Assembly: GCA_002691725.1 (NCBI GenBank)
Contig: NZIT01000036.1
Location: 1-21,251 of the forward strand
Length of the DNA stretch: 21,251 bases
Source of the DNA: SAR116 cluster bacterium
GTDB taxonomy: Bacteria > Pseudomonadota > Alphaproteobacteria > Puniceispirillales > UBA1172
Reading direction: 5' to 3'
The notes beneath the pieces are model-generated. The model saw nothing but the letters and a program-made list of their open reading frames with translations. It was not told the origin of the DNA and ran no database searches. Both the position numbers and the translations under genes were made by a program. Positions 1 through 7,983 of this stretch are shown piece after piece (the stretch's first letter is position 1; the number at the start of each line of letters is the position of its first letter).

Positions 1-48
1 GAGCTGACCACTACCAAATGAAGCGCCAAATAAAGATGTGAATAACCG

Positions 49-1569
49 CTATTTCCCCCACCGCATACCACCCCGCAGATGCTGATATGGAAGGCGCTCT
101 AACCGACATTCAAAGAGACCAGGTGCGGCGACATGGATAATCTGGCTGGCCAGTGATTCAAAATCTGCCCGAAAATGAACGGTGCTTTTCAAGGCGATGA
201 TGCGTGTTGCGGTCAAATCAATCCCAAAGCTAGTGAAAAAACATTGATCGAGACATTGGGTACGATATGTGCTGACAACAATTTTTATGTCAGCCGCCCC
301 AACAGGTGAGACTAAACAGCTATCCCCAATTTCGGCAATACCGCCGCCATACATCTCACCAGTATAGGTGAATATGCCGTCATGGAGCGCGTGGATGATA
401 AACTCAGCCTCAAAAGGGGTATCATCAGCAACGCCTGATTTGCCGCCAAGACCGGCTTTGATATGCGCCCCTATGCCAGCTTGATGCGCCATTTGCGTAA
501 AATCAGGATCACTTATAATGCCGCAAACAACACCCTCAGCACCAGCATGATATAATGCTTTCAACAACCCGGCCGTATCACCACTGCCGCCCGCGCCTGG
601 GTTATCCTGAACATCGGCAAGCACCACAGGTTTAGCGCCAGGGTTATCGCTGGAGCTATTTAGGGCAATCTGAACCGCTGGCTCTGGATCAATAAGCATA
701 GGATCAAAATCAGCCTCAGCCGCCATGATCCTGTCGCAGATATCTGCCACCATAGCGTCGGCGCGTTCTGATGAGGGTGCATATGCCAGAACCGAAGGCC
801 CACAATCCGGAATATCTGATGCGCTAAATCCCATCGCCCATTCAACAAATGCGCCACGATCTGATGATATTTGCGACATATGCTTATAGATCGAAAGGCA
901 CGGATCAGCACCTGTATATTGTGCTGGTAATGGGATCAGAAAAGGGATTTGCCGAAAGGCATGCGATATCTCCGCGTCTGACAGAATATCTAATAATCCG
1001 TCCATGGCGCGGCCGCCAGTTGCCGCCATATCAAGATGTGGATAAGTGCGATAAATCGTTATCAAATTGGCATAATTGACCATCTCATGCGTGACATTGG
1101 CGTGCAGATCAAGGCTGACCGCAATCGGGATATTATCCCCAATAACAGCTCTAATTCGGCGCAAAAGCTCTCCCTCGCCATCAAAATGGCTGGCTGTCAC
1201 CATGGCGCCATGTAAATCCAGATAGATGCCGTCAATCTGACCTGATGCCAATATGCCGTCACATATCATACTGGCAATGCGATCAAAGGCGTCATCAGAT
1301 ACATAGCCGCCAGGCTCTGCTGAACACCATAGTAAAGGGATCAGATCAATACATCTATCTTGGCCTCTGTCTTGATGATGATCGGTAAAGGCTTCGGCGC
1401 TATTAATCGCCCCTGTGATGGGTAAGTTCATCCCACGCGTTTCTGACATGACCATATCACCATGGAGCATGCCGGGCCATGAATCCGTCATGACAAAATC
1501 ATCATATTTGGTCGGTTTGGGGGCAAAGGTATTGGTTTCATGTTGGAAACCGGCAATGGCTATACGCAT
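49..1569 (-). CDS. M81 family (MlrC-like) metallopeptidase
   Basis: This is a 506-residue protein of the MlrC/M81 family. The best-known member, microcystinase C, is a zinc peptidase that degrades linear peptides from microcystin breakdown; most relatives have unknown substrates. The N-terminus MRIAIAGFQHETNTF is typical of the family. Family motifs follow: LDLHGAM (117-123), SLDLHANVT (152-160) and DNPGAGGSGDT (322-332). D154, H156 and H178 have the spacing expected of the zinc ligands and H120 sits in the usual catalytic-region motif. I prefer the ATG at 1569 (AGAG about 7 nt upstream) over an in-frame GTG at 1575. It is the last gene of the peptide ABC operon, about 90 nt after the ATPase gene, so it may process an imported peptide or amide in the cytoplasm. 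No signal peptide is visible. Family is certain; substrate is unknown. No terminator is visible in the 48 bases left downstream. Confidence 0.9.
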   Translation of the reverse strand: MRIAIAGFQHETNTFAPKPTKYDDFVMTDSWPGMLHGDMVMSETRGMNLPITGAINSAEAFTDHHQDRGQDRCIDLIPLLWCSAEPGGYVSDDAFDRIASMICDGILASGQIDGIYLDLHGAMVTASHFDGEGELLRRIRAVIGDNIPIAVSLDLHANVTHEMVNYANLITIYRTYPHLDMAATGGRAMDGLLDILSDAEISHAFRQIPFLIPLPAQYTGADPCLSIYKHMSQISSDRGAFVEWAMGFSASDIPDCGPSVLAYAPSSERADAMVADICDRIMAAEADFDPMLIDPEPAVQIALNSSSDNPGAKPVVLADVQDNPGAGGSGDTAGLLKALYHAGAEGVVCGIISDPDFTQMAHQAGIGAHIKAGLGGKSGVADDTPFEAEFIIHALHDGIFTYTGEMYGGGIAEIGDSCLVSPVGAADIKIVVSTYRTQCLDQCFFTSFGIDLTATRIIALKSTVHFRADFESLASQIIHVAAPGLFECRLERLPYQHLRGGMRWGK

Positions 1570-1658
1570 CGGCACACTCTAAGATTACACTCAATGATTA
1601 ACTTAAATAATTAACTCAAGTGATTGTTTAAGGGGTGATAATAACGGAAACAAGGGGT

Positions 1659-3407
1659 TCAGCTAATGCCTTCACCCTTCATCTTTGCAATTGCCGCATC
1701 CCCAAGATTATCTTTGCCGCGACTATCCAGCAATTTATCAAGCCATTTTGGATCCATCTCAGGAACCGAGCCAAGCAGCAGTTCTGTATACGGATGATGC
1801 GGCGGCTTGAACATCTTTGATTTGATGCCCTGCTCAACCACAAGCCCATCTTTCATCACCACAACCTCATCAGCAATGGCGCGAACAGTCGCAAGATCAT
1901 GAGTGATAAACATATATGACAAATCTAACTCAGACTGCAAACGGTCAAGCAATTTTAAGATGCCTTCGGCAACAAGCTGATCAAGTGCGCTGGTGACTTC
2001 ATCACAAATAATCATCGTCGGTTCAGCGGCGATAGCGCGAGCAATCCCAATACGCTGTTTCTGGCCGCCAGATAGCTCAGATGGAAGTCGGTCAATAAAT
2101 TGATCAGGCTCCATTTCAATCATGCGAAGCAAATCCCGGACCCGATCCTCTAAGGCTTTTCCTGTCAGACCCAAATACATGCGGGCTGGACGGGAAATAA
2201 GATCACGAATACGGAGCTTGGGATTAAGCGCGGTATCTGCCATCTGATAGATCATCTGAATATGGCGCAATTGCTCACGGCTTCTTGCCTGATAACTGCT
2301 TGGCAAGGCGTCCCCCTGATATTCAACAGTGCCTATGCGTGGGGGGAGCAAGCCTGTCACTACACGCGCTGTTGTCGATTTACCGCTTCCCGATTCGCCA
2401 ACAACCGCAACCGTCCGTCGTTTATGAATGTCAAAAGACACATCGCGCAACACATCAACACTGGCATGATATCCTGCCGTGACGCCCTTGATAGAGATAA
2501 TCGGGGTTTGATCTTTGACCGCAGGCTGTTCTTTACGGGCATATTCACGGACAGCCCAGAGCGATTTCGTATAGTCTTCGGTTGGTTTTTTGAGCATAAC
2601 TTCTGTTGGGGCTTGCTCAACTTCATCACCTTTCAGCAACACTTTGATGCGATCAGCCATCTGTGCCACAACCGCCAAATCATGACTAATGTAAATGGCG
2701 GCGGTATTAAACTCTTTGACAATATCCTTAATGGCGGCCAGCACCTCAATCTGTGTTGTCACATCCAGGGCGGTCGTTGGCTCATCAAAGATGATCAGAT
2801 CAGGCCGGCAAGATAATGCCATTGCTGTCATGGCGCGCTGTAATTGACCACCTGATACTTCATGCGGGTAGCGCAGCCCAAAGACATCAGGAAAAGGCAG
2901 GTTCATCCGATTATAAAGATCAACCGCATATTCAGATGCTTTATTTTTGCTCATAACATTGTGGATAAGAGGCGCTTCACAAAATTGATCAAGCAATTTA
3001 TGCGATGGATTAAAACTCGCAGCAGCAGATTGAGCAACATAAGCAATGCGGCGGCCACGCAATTCACGCAACGCATTTTTATCAAGCTGCATCAAGTCCA
3101 TGCCATCAAAGCTAATATTGCCTTCGGTGATTTTGCAGCCATCACGGCAGAACCCCATAGCGGCAAGCCCTAGTGTCGATTTACCCGCACCAGATTCGCC
3201 AATTAATCCTAAAACTTCGCCCCGATGTAAATCCAGATCAACGCCATTAATAATATCAATCCATGTCTCATCGCTCTTGCCTTTGATGTGGATATTCCGC
3301 ATCTGGAGCAGGATATCATCTGATTTTGCGTCAGCCTTTGCCGTATTTTTAGCCGTATTTTTAGTCTTGGTATTGGCTTTGGTTGAGCTTGATTTAGCTG
3401 GTTTCAT
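1659..3407 (-). CDS. Fused DppD-DppF type ABC transporter ATP-binding protein
   Basis: This 582-residue protein holds two complete ABC ATPase domains in one chain, as in GsiA and YejF of peptide-type importers. Domain 1 has Walker A GESGAGKST (70-78), Q-loop Q126, signature VSGGQ (184-188), Walker B LIIFDE (204-209) and H-loop H242. Domain 2 has Walker A GESGSGKST (337-345), Q-loop Q388, signature LSGGQ (445-449), Walker B MIICDE (465-470) and H503. All catalytic positions are intact in both. It would power the DppB-DppC membrane channel encoded just upstream. The first ~28 residues are a Lys/Thr/Ala-rich low-complexity leader containing a duplicated NTAK unit, and look dispensable. The start ATG lies 10 nt after the dppC stop with GGAT before it. 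The DppF-like half carries an oligopeptide-type C-terminal region (HHPYTELL). Family is certain; the transported substrate is not shown by the sequence. Confidence 0.95.
   Translation of the reverse strand: MKPAKSSSTKANTKTKNTAKNTAKADAKSDDILLQMRNIHIKGKSDETWIDIINGVDLDLHRGEVLGLIGESGAGKSTLGLAAMGFCRDGCKITEGNISFDGMDLMQLDKNALRELRGRRIAYVAQSAAASFNPSHKLLDQFCEAPLIHNVMSKNKASEYAVDLYNRMNLPFPDVFGLRYPHEVSGGQLQRAMTAMALSCRPDLIIFDEPTTALDVTTQIEVLAAIKDIVKEFNTAAIYISHDLAVVAQMADRIKVLLKGDEVEQAPTEVMLKKPTEDYTKSLWAVREYARKEQPAVKDQTPIISIKGVTAGYHASVDVLRDVSFDIHKRRTVAVVGESGSGKSTTARVVTGLLPPRIGTVEYQGDALPSSYQARSREQLRHIQMIYQMADTALNPKLRIRDLISRPARMYLGLTGKALEDRVRDLLRMIEMEPDQFIDRLPSELSGGQKQRIGIARAIAAEPTMIICDEVTSALDQLVAEGILKLLDRLQSELDLSYMFITHDLATVRAIADEVVVMKDGLVVEQGIKSKMFKPPHHPYTELLLGSVPEMDPKWLDKLLDSRGKDNLGDAAIAKMKGEGIS
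3340..3363. repeat. Exact 12-bp tandem duplication inside the ATPase gene
   Basis: The 12-mer gccgtattttta occurs twice back to back. On the coding (minus) strand it encodes two NTAK-type units in the low-complexity leader of the fused ATPase. It keeps the reading frame and probably reflects replication slippage in a tolerant region. Confidence 0.85.
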
Positions 3408-3417
3408 CTTAGGATCC

Positions 3418-4341
3418 TCAATCTTTCAAACCACTGGCACGATGAAGCATCCAGTCAACAACAAAGTTAACAGCAATGGTCAGTAGTGCAATCGCACCGG
3501 CTGGAATAAGTGGTGTGATATCACCAAAGCTAATCAAATCAGCATTATCGCGCACCATTGACCCCCAATCGGCGAGAGGTGGCTGAAGCCCTAGCCCCAT
3601 GAAGGATAGAGCCGATATCATCAGGAAAACAAAGCAAAAGCGCAATCCAAACTCGGCCGCTAAAGGTGCCATGGCATTTGGCAAAATTTCCCGAATGATC
3701 AGATAAAGGGTGTTTTCACCGCGAAGCTTTGCCGCCTCAATATAATCTAGCTGAACGATATTTAGAGCCACCGCACGGGCAATCCTAAAGACACGAGTCG
3801 AATCAATGGTTGCAATAACAATCACCAGTGTAAGCACATTTGTGCCAAAAATGGTAAGCATCAAAAGCGAGAAGATAAGAGAAGGGATCGCCATCAAGAC
3901 ATCAATAAGACGGCTAAGGACTTGATCAATAAAACCGCCTCTGAGAGCCGCGTAGATACCAATGATGGTGCCAAAGATAAAAGCCAGCGCGGTTGTCAGA
4001 AACGCAATCCCAACCGTGTTACGCGCGCCATAAATCAGCCGTGAGAATACATCTCGGCCTAAATTATCGGTGCCGAGCCAGAACTCCTGGCTCCACGGCA
4101 TGTAGCCGCCAGATAGAATCTCTGCCTCCCCATAAGGGGCGATTAATGGCGCGAAGATAGCGCATAATATATATATGACAATGACCAGCAGCCCAAAGCT
4201 GGCGGTGAGTGGGGCGGTACGATATATCTTGGCCATGTTGGGCCCGGATATTTGGATCAACGCCGCCCGAAAGCACCAGCCCGCGCCCAAAGACACTAAG
4301 ACCGCAACAATGACCCAGAATAGGGTAAGAATATAAGCCAT
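3418..4341 (-). CDS. DppC-type ABC transporter permease
   Basis: This is a 307-residue inner-membrane permease of the dipeptide/oligopeptide/nickel class (DppC/OppC side). It has the hallmark LGTDNLGRDVFSR (89-101) in the periplasmic region after the first core helix, and the EAA-type cytoplasmic loop that contacts the ATPase (EAAKLRGE, 202-209, ending near LPNA at 220-223). The core begins at about residue 36 (MAKIYRTAPLTASFG). Before it lies an extra predicted membrane helix (about residues 3-22), which most DppC proteins lack. The ATG at 4341 has AGGA about 8 nt upstream, which supports the long form; an internal ATG at 4236 would give the classic short form. It follows dppB by 15 nt and precedes the ATPase by 10 nt, so the genes are co-transcribed. 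Family assignment is firm; substrate is unknown. Confidence 0.94.
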   Translation of the reverse strand: MAYILTLFWVIVAVLVSLGAGWCFRAALIQISGPNMAKIYRTAPLTASFGLLVIVIYILCAIFAPLIAPYGEAEILSGGYMPWSQEFWLGTDNLGRDVFSRLIYGARNTVGIAFLTTALAFIFGTIIGIYAALRGGFIDQVLSRLIDVLMAIPSLIFSLLMLTIFGTNVLTLVIVIATIDSTRVFRIARAVALNIVQLDYIEAAKLRGENTLYLIIREILPNAMAPLAAEFGLRFCFVFLMISALSFMGLGLQPPLADWGSMVRDNADLISFGDITPLIPAGAIALLTIAVNFVVDWMLHRASGLKD

Positions 4342-4356
4342 TTACTTTGTCCTATC

Positions 4357-5310
4357 CTATCGTTGCCGCATCAAGCGTGGGTTAGTTATGGTCGAAATAA
4401 TATCAGCCAGCAGATTAAGCCCGACATAAGCGGTCGCAAAAATGAGGGCGGTTGCCTGAACGACCGGCACATCACGGAACTTGACGCCATCAACCATAAG
4501 CTGACCTAAGCCAGGGAAGACAAAAACAATCTCAACAATCACAACACCCGTAACCAAATACGCCAGATTAAGCGCAACAACATTGACAATTGGCGCGACG
4601 GCGTTTGGCAAGGCATGATGAACAATTATCCGTCGGGGCTTAACCCCTTTGAGGTTAGCCATTTCAATGTAAGGTAGTGCCAAGACATTGATAATTGCCG
4701 CGCGGGTCATGCGCATCATATGCGCGGTAACAACCAGCGTCAGAGTCACGGCCGGCAAGAAACAAAAATAGAGTTTTTCAACAAAGGGTGTGTTTGGATT
4801 AATATTTGCCATGGATGGAAAATAACCAGACAAGGCAAAGAAATAAATCATCACATAACCAACAAAAAACTCAGGCATAGAAATCGCCGAAAGTGCTGTC
4901 GTATTTGAAATACGATCAAAAAAGCTGTTGCGGAAAAGCGAGGCGATCATGCCAAGAATTAATGCTAATGGAACCGCAATACAGGCTGTATATAAGGTAA
5001 GGAAAAGCGTGTTTTGCAAGCGCGGCGCAATCAGACCAGAGATCGGTTTCTTGAGCGCCAGCGAATTACCAAAGTCACCCTGTAAAATACCGCCAAGCCA
5101 GTTAATATAACGGGTATAGGCTGGCAAATCCAAGCCAAGCTCTTTCCGAATAGCAGCAACATTTTCAGGAGTCGCTTGTTGTCCCAGAATGGTTTCCGCT
5201 AAATCGCCTGGTAAGGCTTCAACAGATAGAAAGATCAATAATGACAACAGCAATAAAGTTAATACACCTAACCCCAATCGCTTTATTATCATGGTAATGA
5301 CTTTTGACAT
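4357..5310 (-). CDS. DppB-type ABC transporter permease
   Basis: This 317-residue inner-membrane permease is the DppB/OppB partner of the DppC-type protein. It shows the standard N-terminal helix (about 10-30), the conserved periplasmic stretch with PGD (34-36) and LGLDLPAYTRYINWLGGILQ (58-77), and then the five-helix transport core. An EAA-type loop (EMANLKGVKPRR, 216-227, ending LPNA at 234-237) should contact the ATPase. Length matches the family. The ATG at 5310 has AGAGGT about 10 nt upstream. It lies 159 nt after the binding-protein gene; that gap holds a strong hairpin which may set the ratio of binding protein to permease. Family assignment is firm; the substrate cannot be read from the permease. 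Confidence 0.95.
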   Translation of the reverse strand: MSKVITMIIKRLGLGVLTLLLLSLLIFLSVEALPGDLAETILGQQATPENVAAIRKELGLDLPAYTRYINWLGGILQGDFGNSLALKKPISGLIAPRLQNTLFLTLYTACIAVPLALILGMIASLFRNSFFDRISNTTALSAISMPEFFVGYVMIYFFALSGYFPSMANINPNTPFVEKLYFCFLPAVTLTLVVTAHMMRMTRAAIINVLALPYIEMANLKGVKPRRIIVHHALPNAVAPIVNVVALNLAYLVTGVVIVEIVFVFPGLGQLMVDGVKFRDVPVVQATALIFATAYVGLNLLADIISTITNPRLMRQR

Positions 5311-5415
5311 TAATTTTTTACCTCTTACGCGAAATGCTGATCTTCATTCAGATTTGTAAAACTAAATGATTGTATAATTTTATGAGAGGATGTCAGGTTT
5401 TTCATCTTGGTAAAA

Positions 5416-5440
5416 GGAAAGCCAGATGAACTGGCTTTCC
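5416..5440 (-). terminator. Perfect 10-bp stem-loop after dppA; possible attenuator or mRNA stabiliser
   Basis: The arms ggaaagccag and ctggctttcc are perfectly complementary around a 5-nt loop. Read on the minus strand, the stem is followed at once by TTTTA. It starts about 30 nt after the dppA stop, inside the operon and ahead of dppB. The short T run makes a leaky terminator or a 3'-end-protecting hairpin more likely than a full stop. Both are known ways to make binding protein in excess over permease. Confidence 0.65.
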
Positions 5441-5469
5441 ACATTGATATGTTTTGCAAAAGGTTAACC

Positions 5470-7128
5470 CTATGCACTCCACCAACGGCGAGAACAAAGG
5501 TGACCATCAAGCTCCCAGTTATTAGCGACCTTACCTGGAACATTGATGCTAGTCCGGTATCCCATAATCTCACTAAGGAAGGCAGGAAGAATCAGGCCGC
5601 CATCAGTATGGACAATGCGCTGCATTTCAACATACATGTCACGACGCTTGGCTTCATCTGTCTCAGCACGGGCTTCAACCAGAAGTTTGTCAAAGCCTGA
5701 GTTGTTCCAGTGGGTATCATTCCAATCAGCTTTTGAATAATAAATCTGAGAGAACACCCAGTCTTCCGTAGGACGGCCACTCCAGTAGCAAGCTGACCAA
5801 GGCTTAACCATCCAGACGTTTGACCAATAGCCATCGTTAGGCTCACGCACAACTTCGATATCAACGCCTGCAGCTTTAGCTGATTCGCGCATCAATGCTC
5901 CGGCATCAACGGCGCCGGTGAAACCAGTGTCAGCGGCATGGAACTTAACCGAAAGGCTGCTCATACCGGCCTGCTTGAGGTAGTATTTTGCTTTTTCAGG
6001 ATCATATTGACGCTGTGGTAGCTCATCAGTGGTTGCCCGGAAATAGTTAGCCGGACCAACAGGACTATCGTTACCAAGCTCACCATAACCGAAGAAAATC
6101 TTCTCGAGCAGTTCTTCACGGTCAACAATATGCTTCATCGCGTTACGAACATTTTGATCTGTGTAAGGATCAACGTCGCAAAGCATTGGCATAGTGGCCT
6201 GCTTATTACCTGTTGAGATCAGAGTCTTCACATTAGCCATTGACTTAAGACGTGACGCTGTTTTCTGTGGAACGTTGTTAATTGCATCAACGGCACCAGT
6301 AGAAAGCGCTGCCAAACGAGCTGTTGGATCAGCAATACCAAGCGTTTCAATCTCATCAAAATAGGCTTCGTTGCCAGTATTGTAGTAATTGGCAAACTTT
6401 TTGGTCAATGTCCGAACGCCAGGCTCATGCTCTTCAAGCGTGTAAGCGCCAGCACCAACACCAGATTCCCAATCAATGTTACCATCGCCTTTAGATGGGC
6501 AGATGTTTAGGTGGTAATCTGACAACAGGATAGGCAAATCACCATTGCCTTCGTTCAGCTCAATGATAACGGCATCTTTACCGTCTTCTTTGATTGATGC
6601 GATACCTGACACAACGCCACTACCGCCTGAGCCATTGGCTTCGATCGTGTGATAGCGAATGGAATCAGCGATATCTGTTGAATCCATGGTCTTGCCATTA
6701 TGGAACTCAACCCCTTTACGCAGATTAAACTTCCATGTTTTGGCACCATTTGAAGGCTCCCAGCTCTCAGCAAGGTCACCACCAGCAGAACCATCAACAT
6801 TAATCTTGGTCATGTTAGGACGCACCTGACCCATAGATACGTTAATCATATAGGCATCTAAAATCTTGCCTGGATCGAGAACGTCACTTGTCGCGCCGCC
6901 TGTGATACCAATCCGCAGACGTCCGCCCTGCTTTGGGGTTGCGGCCTCAACTTCACTGACAACCGCGGTCGCGCCTGCCAATGAAACGCCAAGCGCCATT
7001 GAAGTGGCAACAAAGTCACGGCGGTTGATTTTGCCGGACATAAAGCTGGTCTGTAATGACTTCGCTTTTTGTTGGGTTTCTTTATCTGATACTTCCGTTG
7101 AAATATCATGCTTATCTGAATTACTCAT
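5470..7128 (-). CDS. Peptide-type ABC transporter substrate-binding protein (SBP family 5), Tat-exported
   Basis: This is a 552-residue periplasmic binding protein of the DppA/OppA family (SBP_bac_5). The N-terminus is long: about 35 polar residues, then a twin-arginine motif NRRDF (35-39), a hydrophobic stretch (about 40-57) and a likely cleavage near VEA-ATP (60-65). Export by the Tat route is therefore likely, as in many alphaproteobacterial binding proteins. The mature part opens with GGRLRIGITGG and contains the family signature region LAESWEPS...WKFNLRKGVEFHNGK (roughly 119-145). The ATG at 7128 is preceded by GGAGG with a 4-nt gap; an internal ATG at 7041 would give a more usual signal length but has no equally good ribosome site visible. 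It is the first gene of the operon feeding DppB, DppC and the fused ATPase, with an M81 peptidase at the end. Ligand is unknown; a short peptide is the default guess. Confidence 0.95.
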   Translation of the reverse strand: MSNSDKHDISTEVSDKETQQKAKSLQTSFMSGKINRRDFVATSMALGVSLAGATAVVSEVEAATPKQGGRLRIGITGGATSDVLDPGKILDAYMINVSMGQVRPNMTKINVDGSAGGDLAESWEPSNGAKTWKFNLRKGVEFHNGKTMDSTDIADSIRYHTIEANGSGGSGVVSGIASIKEDGKDAVIIELNEGNGDLPILLSDYHLNICPSKGDGNIDWESGVGAGAYTLEEHEPGVRTLTKKFANYYNTGNEAYFDEIETLGIADPTARLAALSTGAVDAINNVPQKTASRLKSMANVKTLISTGNKQATMPMLCDVDPYTDQNVRNAMKHIVDREELLEKIFFGYGELGNDSPVGPANYFRATTDELPQRQYDPEKAKYYLKQAGMSSLSVKFHAADTGFTGAVDAGALMRESAKAAGVDIEVVREPNDGYWSNVWMVKPWSACYWSGRPTEDWVFSQIYYSKADWNDTHWNNSGFDKLLVEARAETDEAKRRDMYVEMQRIVHTDGGLILPAFLSEIMGYRTSINVPGKVANNWELDGHLCSRRWWSA

Positions 7129-7296
7129 AGTTCCTCCGTTTAAGAATATATATAATGTTATTTTTATACGTTACGTTTTATTAAACAATGAGATGTCGCT
7201 GACGTAAACATATTTTTTTAAATTTGACGGTATTTTAATATTAATCGTTAAGATTATACATTTTAAACTGCGATATATTTAATTACAATACATGTC
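7129..7296. promoter_or_regulatory. AT-rich divergent intergenic region between dppA and the tungstate-type genes
   Basis: This 168-bp gap separates two divergently read operons and is visibly much richer in A/T than the flanking genes. It must hold both promoters. On the dppA side a GGAGG ribosome site is clear. On the other side no ribosome-binding site precedes the ATG at 7297, so that start may be weak or leaderless. I could not fix a convincing -35/-10 pair on either strand, and saw no clear match to a ModE-type molybdate operator. Confidence 0.5.
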
Positions 7297-7983
7297 ATGG
7301 AAATCATTTATGCGATTATTGATGCCTTTGGTTTGTTGATTAGTGGCGACAAGGCGCTTTATGAAATTATTATTCTTTCGCTTCAGGTTAATCTCTTTGC
7401 TGTGGCGCTAGCAGCTTCAATCGGCTTCCCTCTGGGCGCTCTCCTCGCAACAACTCGATTTAGGGGGCGCGGGGCCATCATAACCATCATCAATACCTTG
7501 ATGGGATTGCCGCCTGTTGTTGTTGGGCTGGTCGTATATTTGATGATATCGCGATCAGGGCCTTTCGGTATTCTGGAGCTTTTATACACGCCGACAGCGA
7601 TGATTATCGCACAGCTTATCTTGGTCACTCCAATTATAACGGCCCTGACACGGCAGTCATTATCGCGGTTAAATGATGACTACCATTCGATGTTTTTCAT
7701 GCTTGGCAAATCACCATGGGGGCGGATGCGAACCTTGATTTATGATGGCGGGATGGATTTAGTCACAGCGCTGCTGGCAGGCCTCGGCCGCGCCATGGCA
7801 GAAGTCGGGGCAGTGATGATTGTCGGCGGCAATATCAATCATTTCACCCGCGTCATGACAACCACAATTACCCTTGAAACGTCACGAGGAAATTTGTCGG
7901 CGGCATTGGCGCTAGGGGTAGTCTTGCTCATGTTAACATTAATCATAAATGCCCTTGTTGCGGTATTGAGCAGGGAGACGTGA
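7297..7983 (+). CDS. tupB: Tungstate-type ABC transporter permease (TupB-like)
   Basis: This 228-residue protein has about five to six membrane helices. It resembles TupB, the inner-membrane permease of high-affinity tungstate importers. The key region is the cytoplasmic loop around residues 150-190 (GGMDLVTALLAGLGRAMAEV, then GAVMIVGGN and TRVMTTTI), which is characteristic of TupB-like permeases and serves as the ATPase contact. LMGLPPVVVGLVVYL (68-82) is also typical. Its stop codon overlaps the start of the ATPase gene, so the two are translationally coupled. No good ribosome-binding site precedes the ATG at 7297, which is unusual in this window. A tungstate-binding TupA gene would normally precede this gene but is absent here; the upstream neighbour is the divergent dppA. 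Related permeases for molybdate or sulfate are the main alternatives. Confidence 0.85.
   Translation: MEIIYAIIDAFGLLISGDKALYEIIILSLQVNLFAVALAASIGFPLGALLATTRFRGRGAIITIINTLMGLPPVVVGLVVYLMISRSGPFGILELLYTPTAMIIAQLILVTPIITALTRQSLSRLNDDYHSMFFMLGKSPWGRMRTLIYDGGMDLVTALLAGLGRAMAEVGAVMIVGGNINHFTRVMTTTITLETSRGNLSAALALGVVLLMLTLIINALVAVLSRET

Noticed and set aside
1576..1658. Repeated attaact and an imperfect cttaaa/tttaag hairpin between the ATPase and M81 genes
   Set aside because: The pairing is A/T-only with mismatches and is expected in such AT-rich spacer DNA.
2262..2816. 184-codon open frame on the plus strand inside the ATPase gene
   Set aside because: It is antisense to a fully conserved two-domain ATPase and has no recognisable protein features; it is a shadow frame.
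7240..7285. Possible ModE/TunR-like operator (taatc/gatta and gcgatata elements) ahead of the tungstate-type genes
   Set aside because: The symmetry covers only five bases per arm in an AT-rich region and does not reach the known operator pattern.
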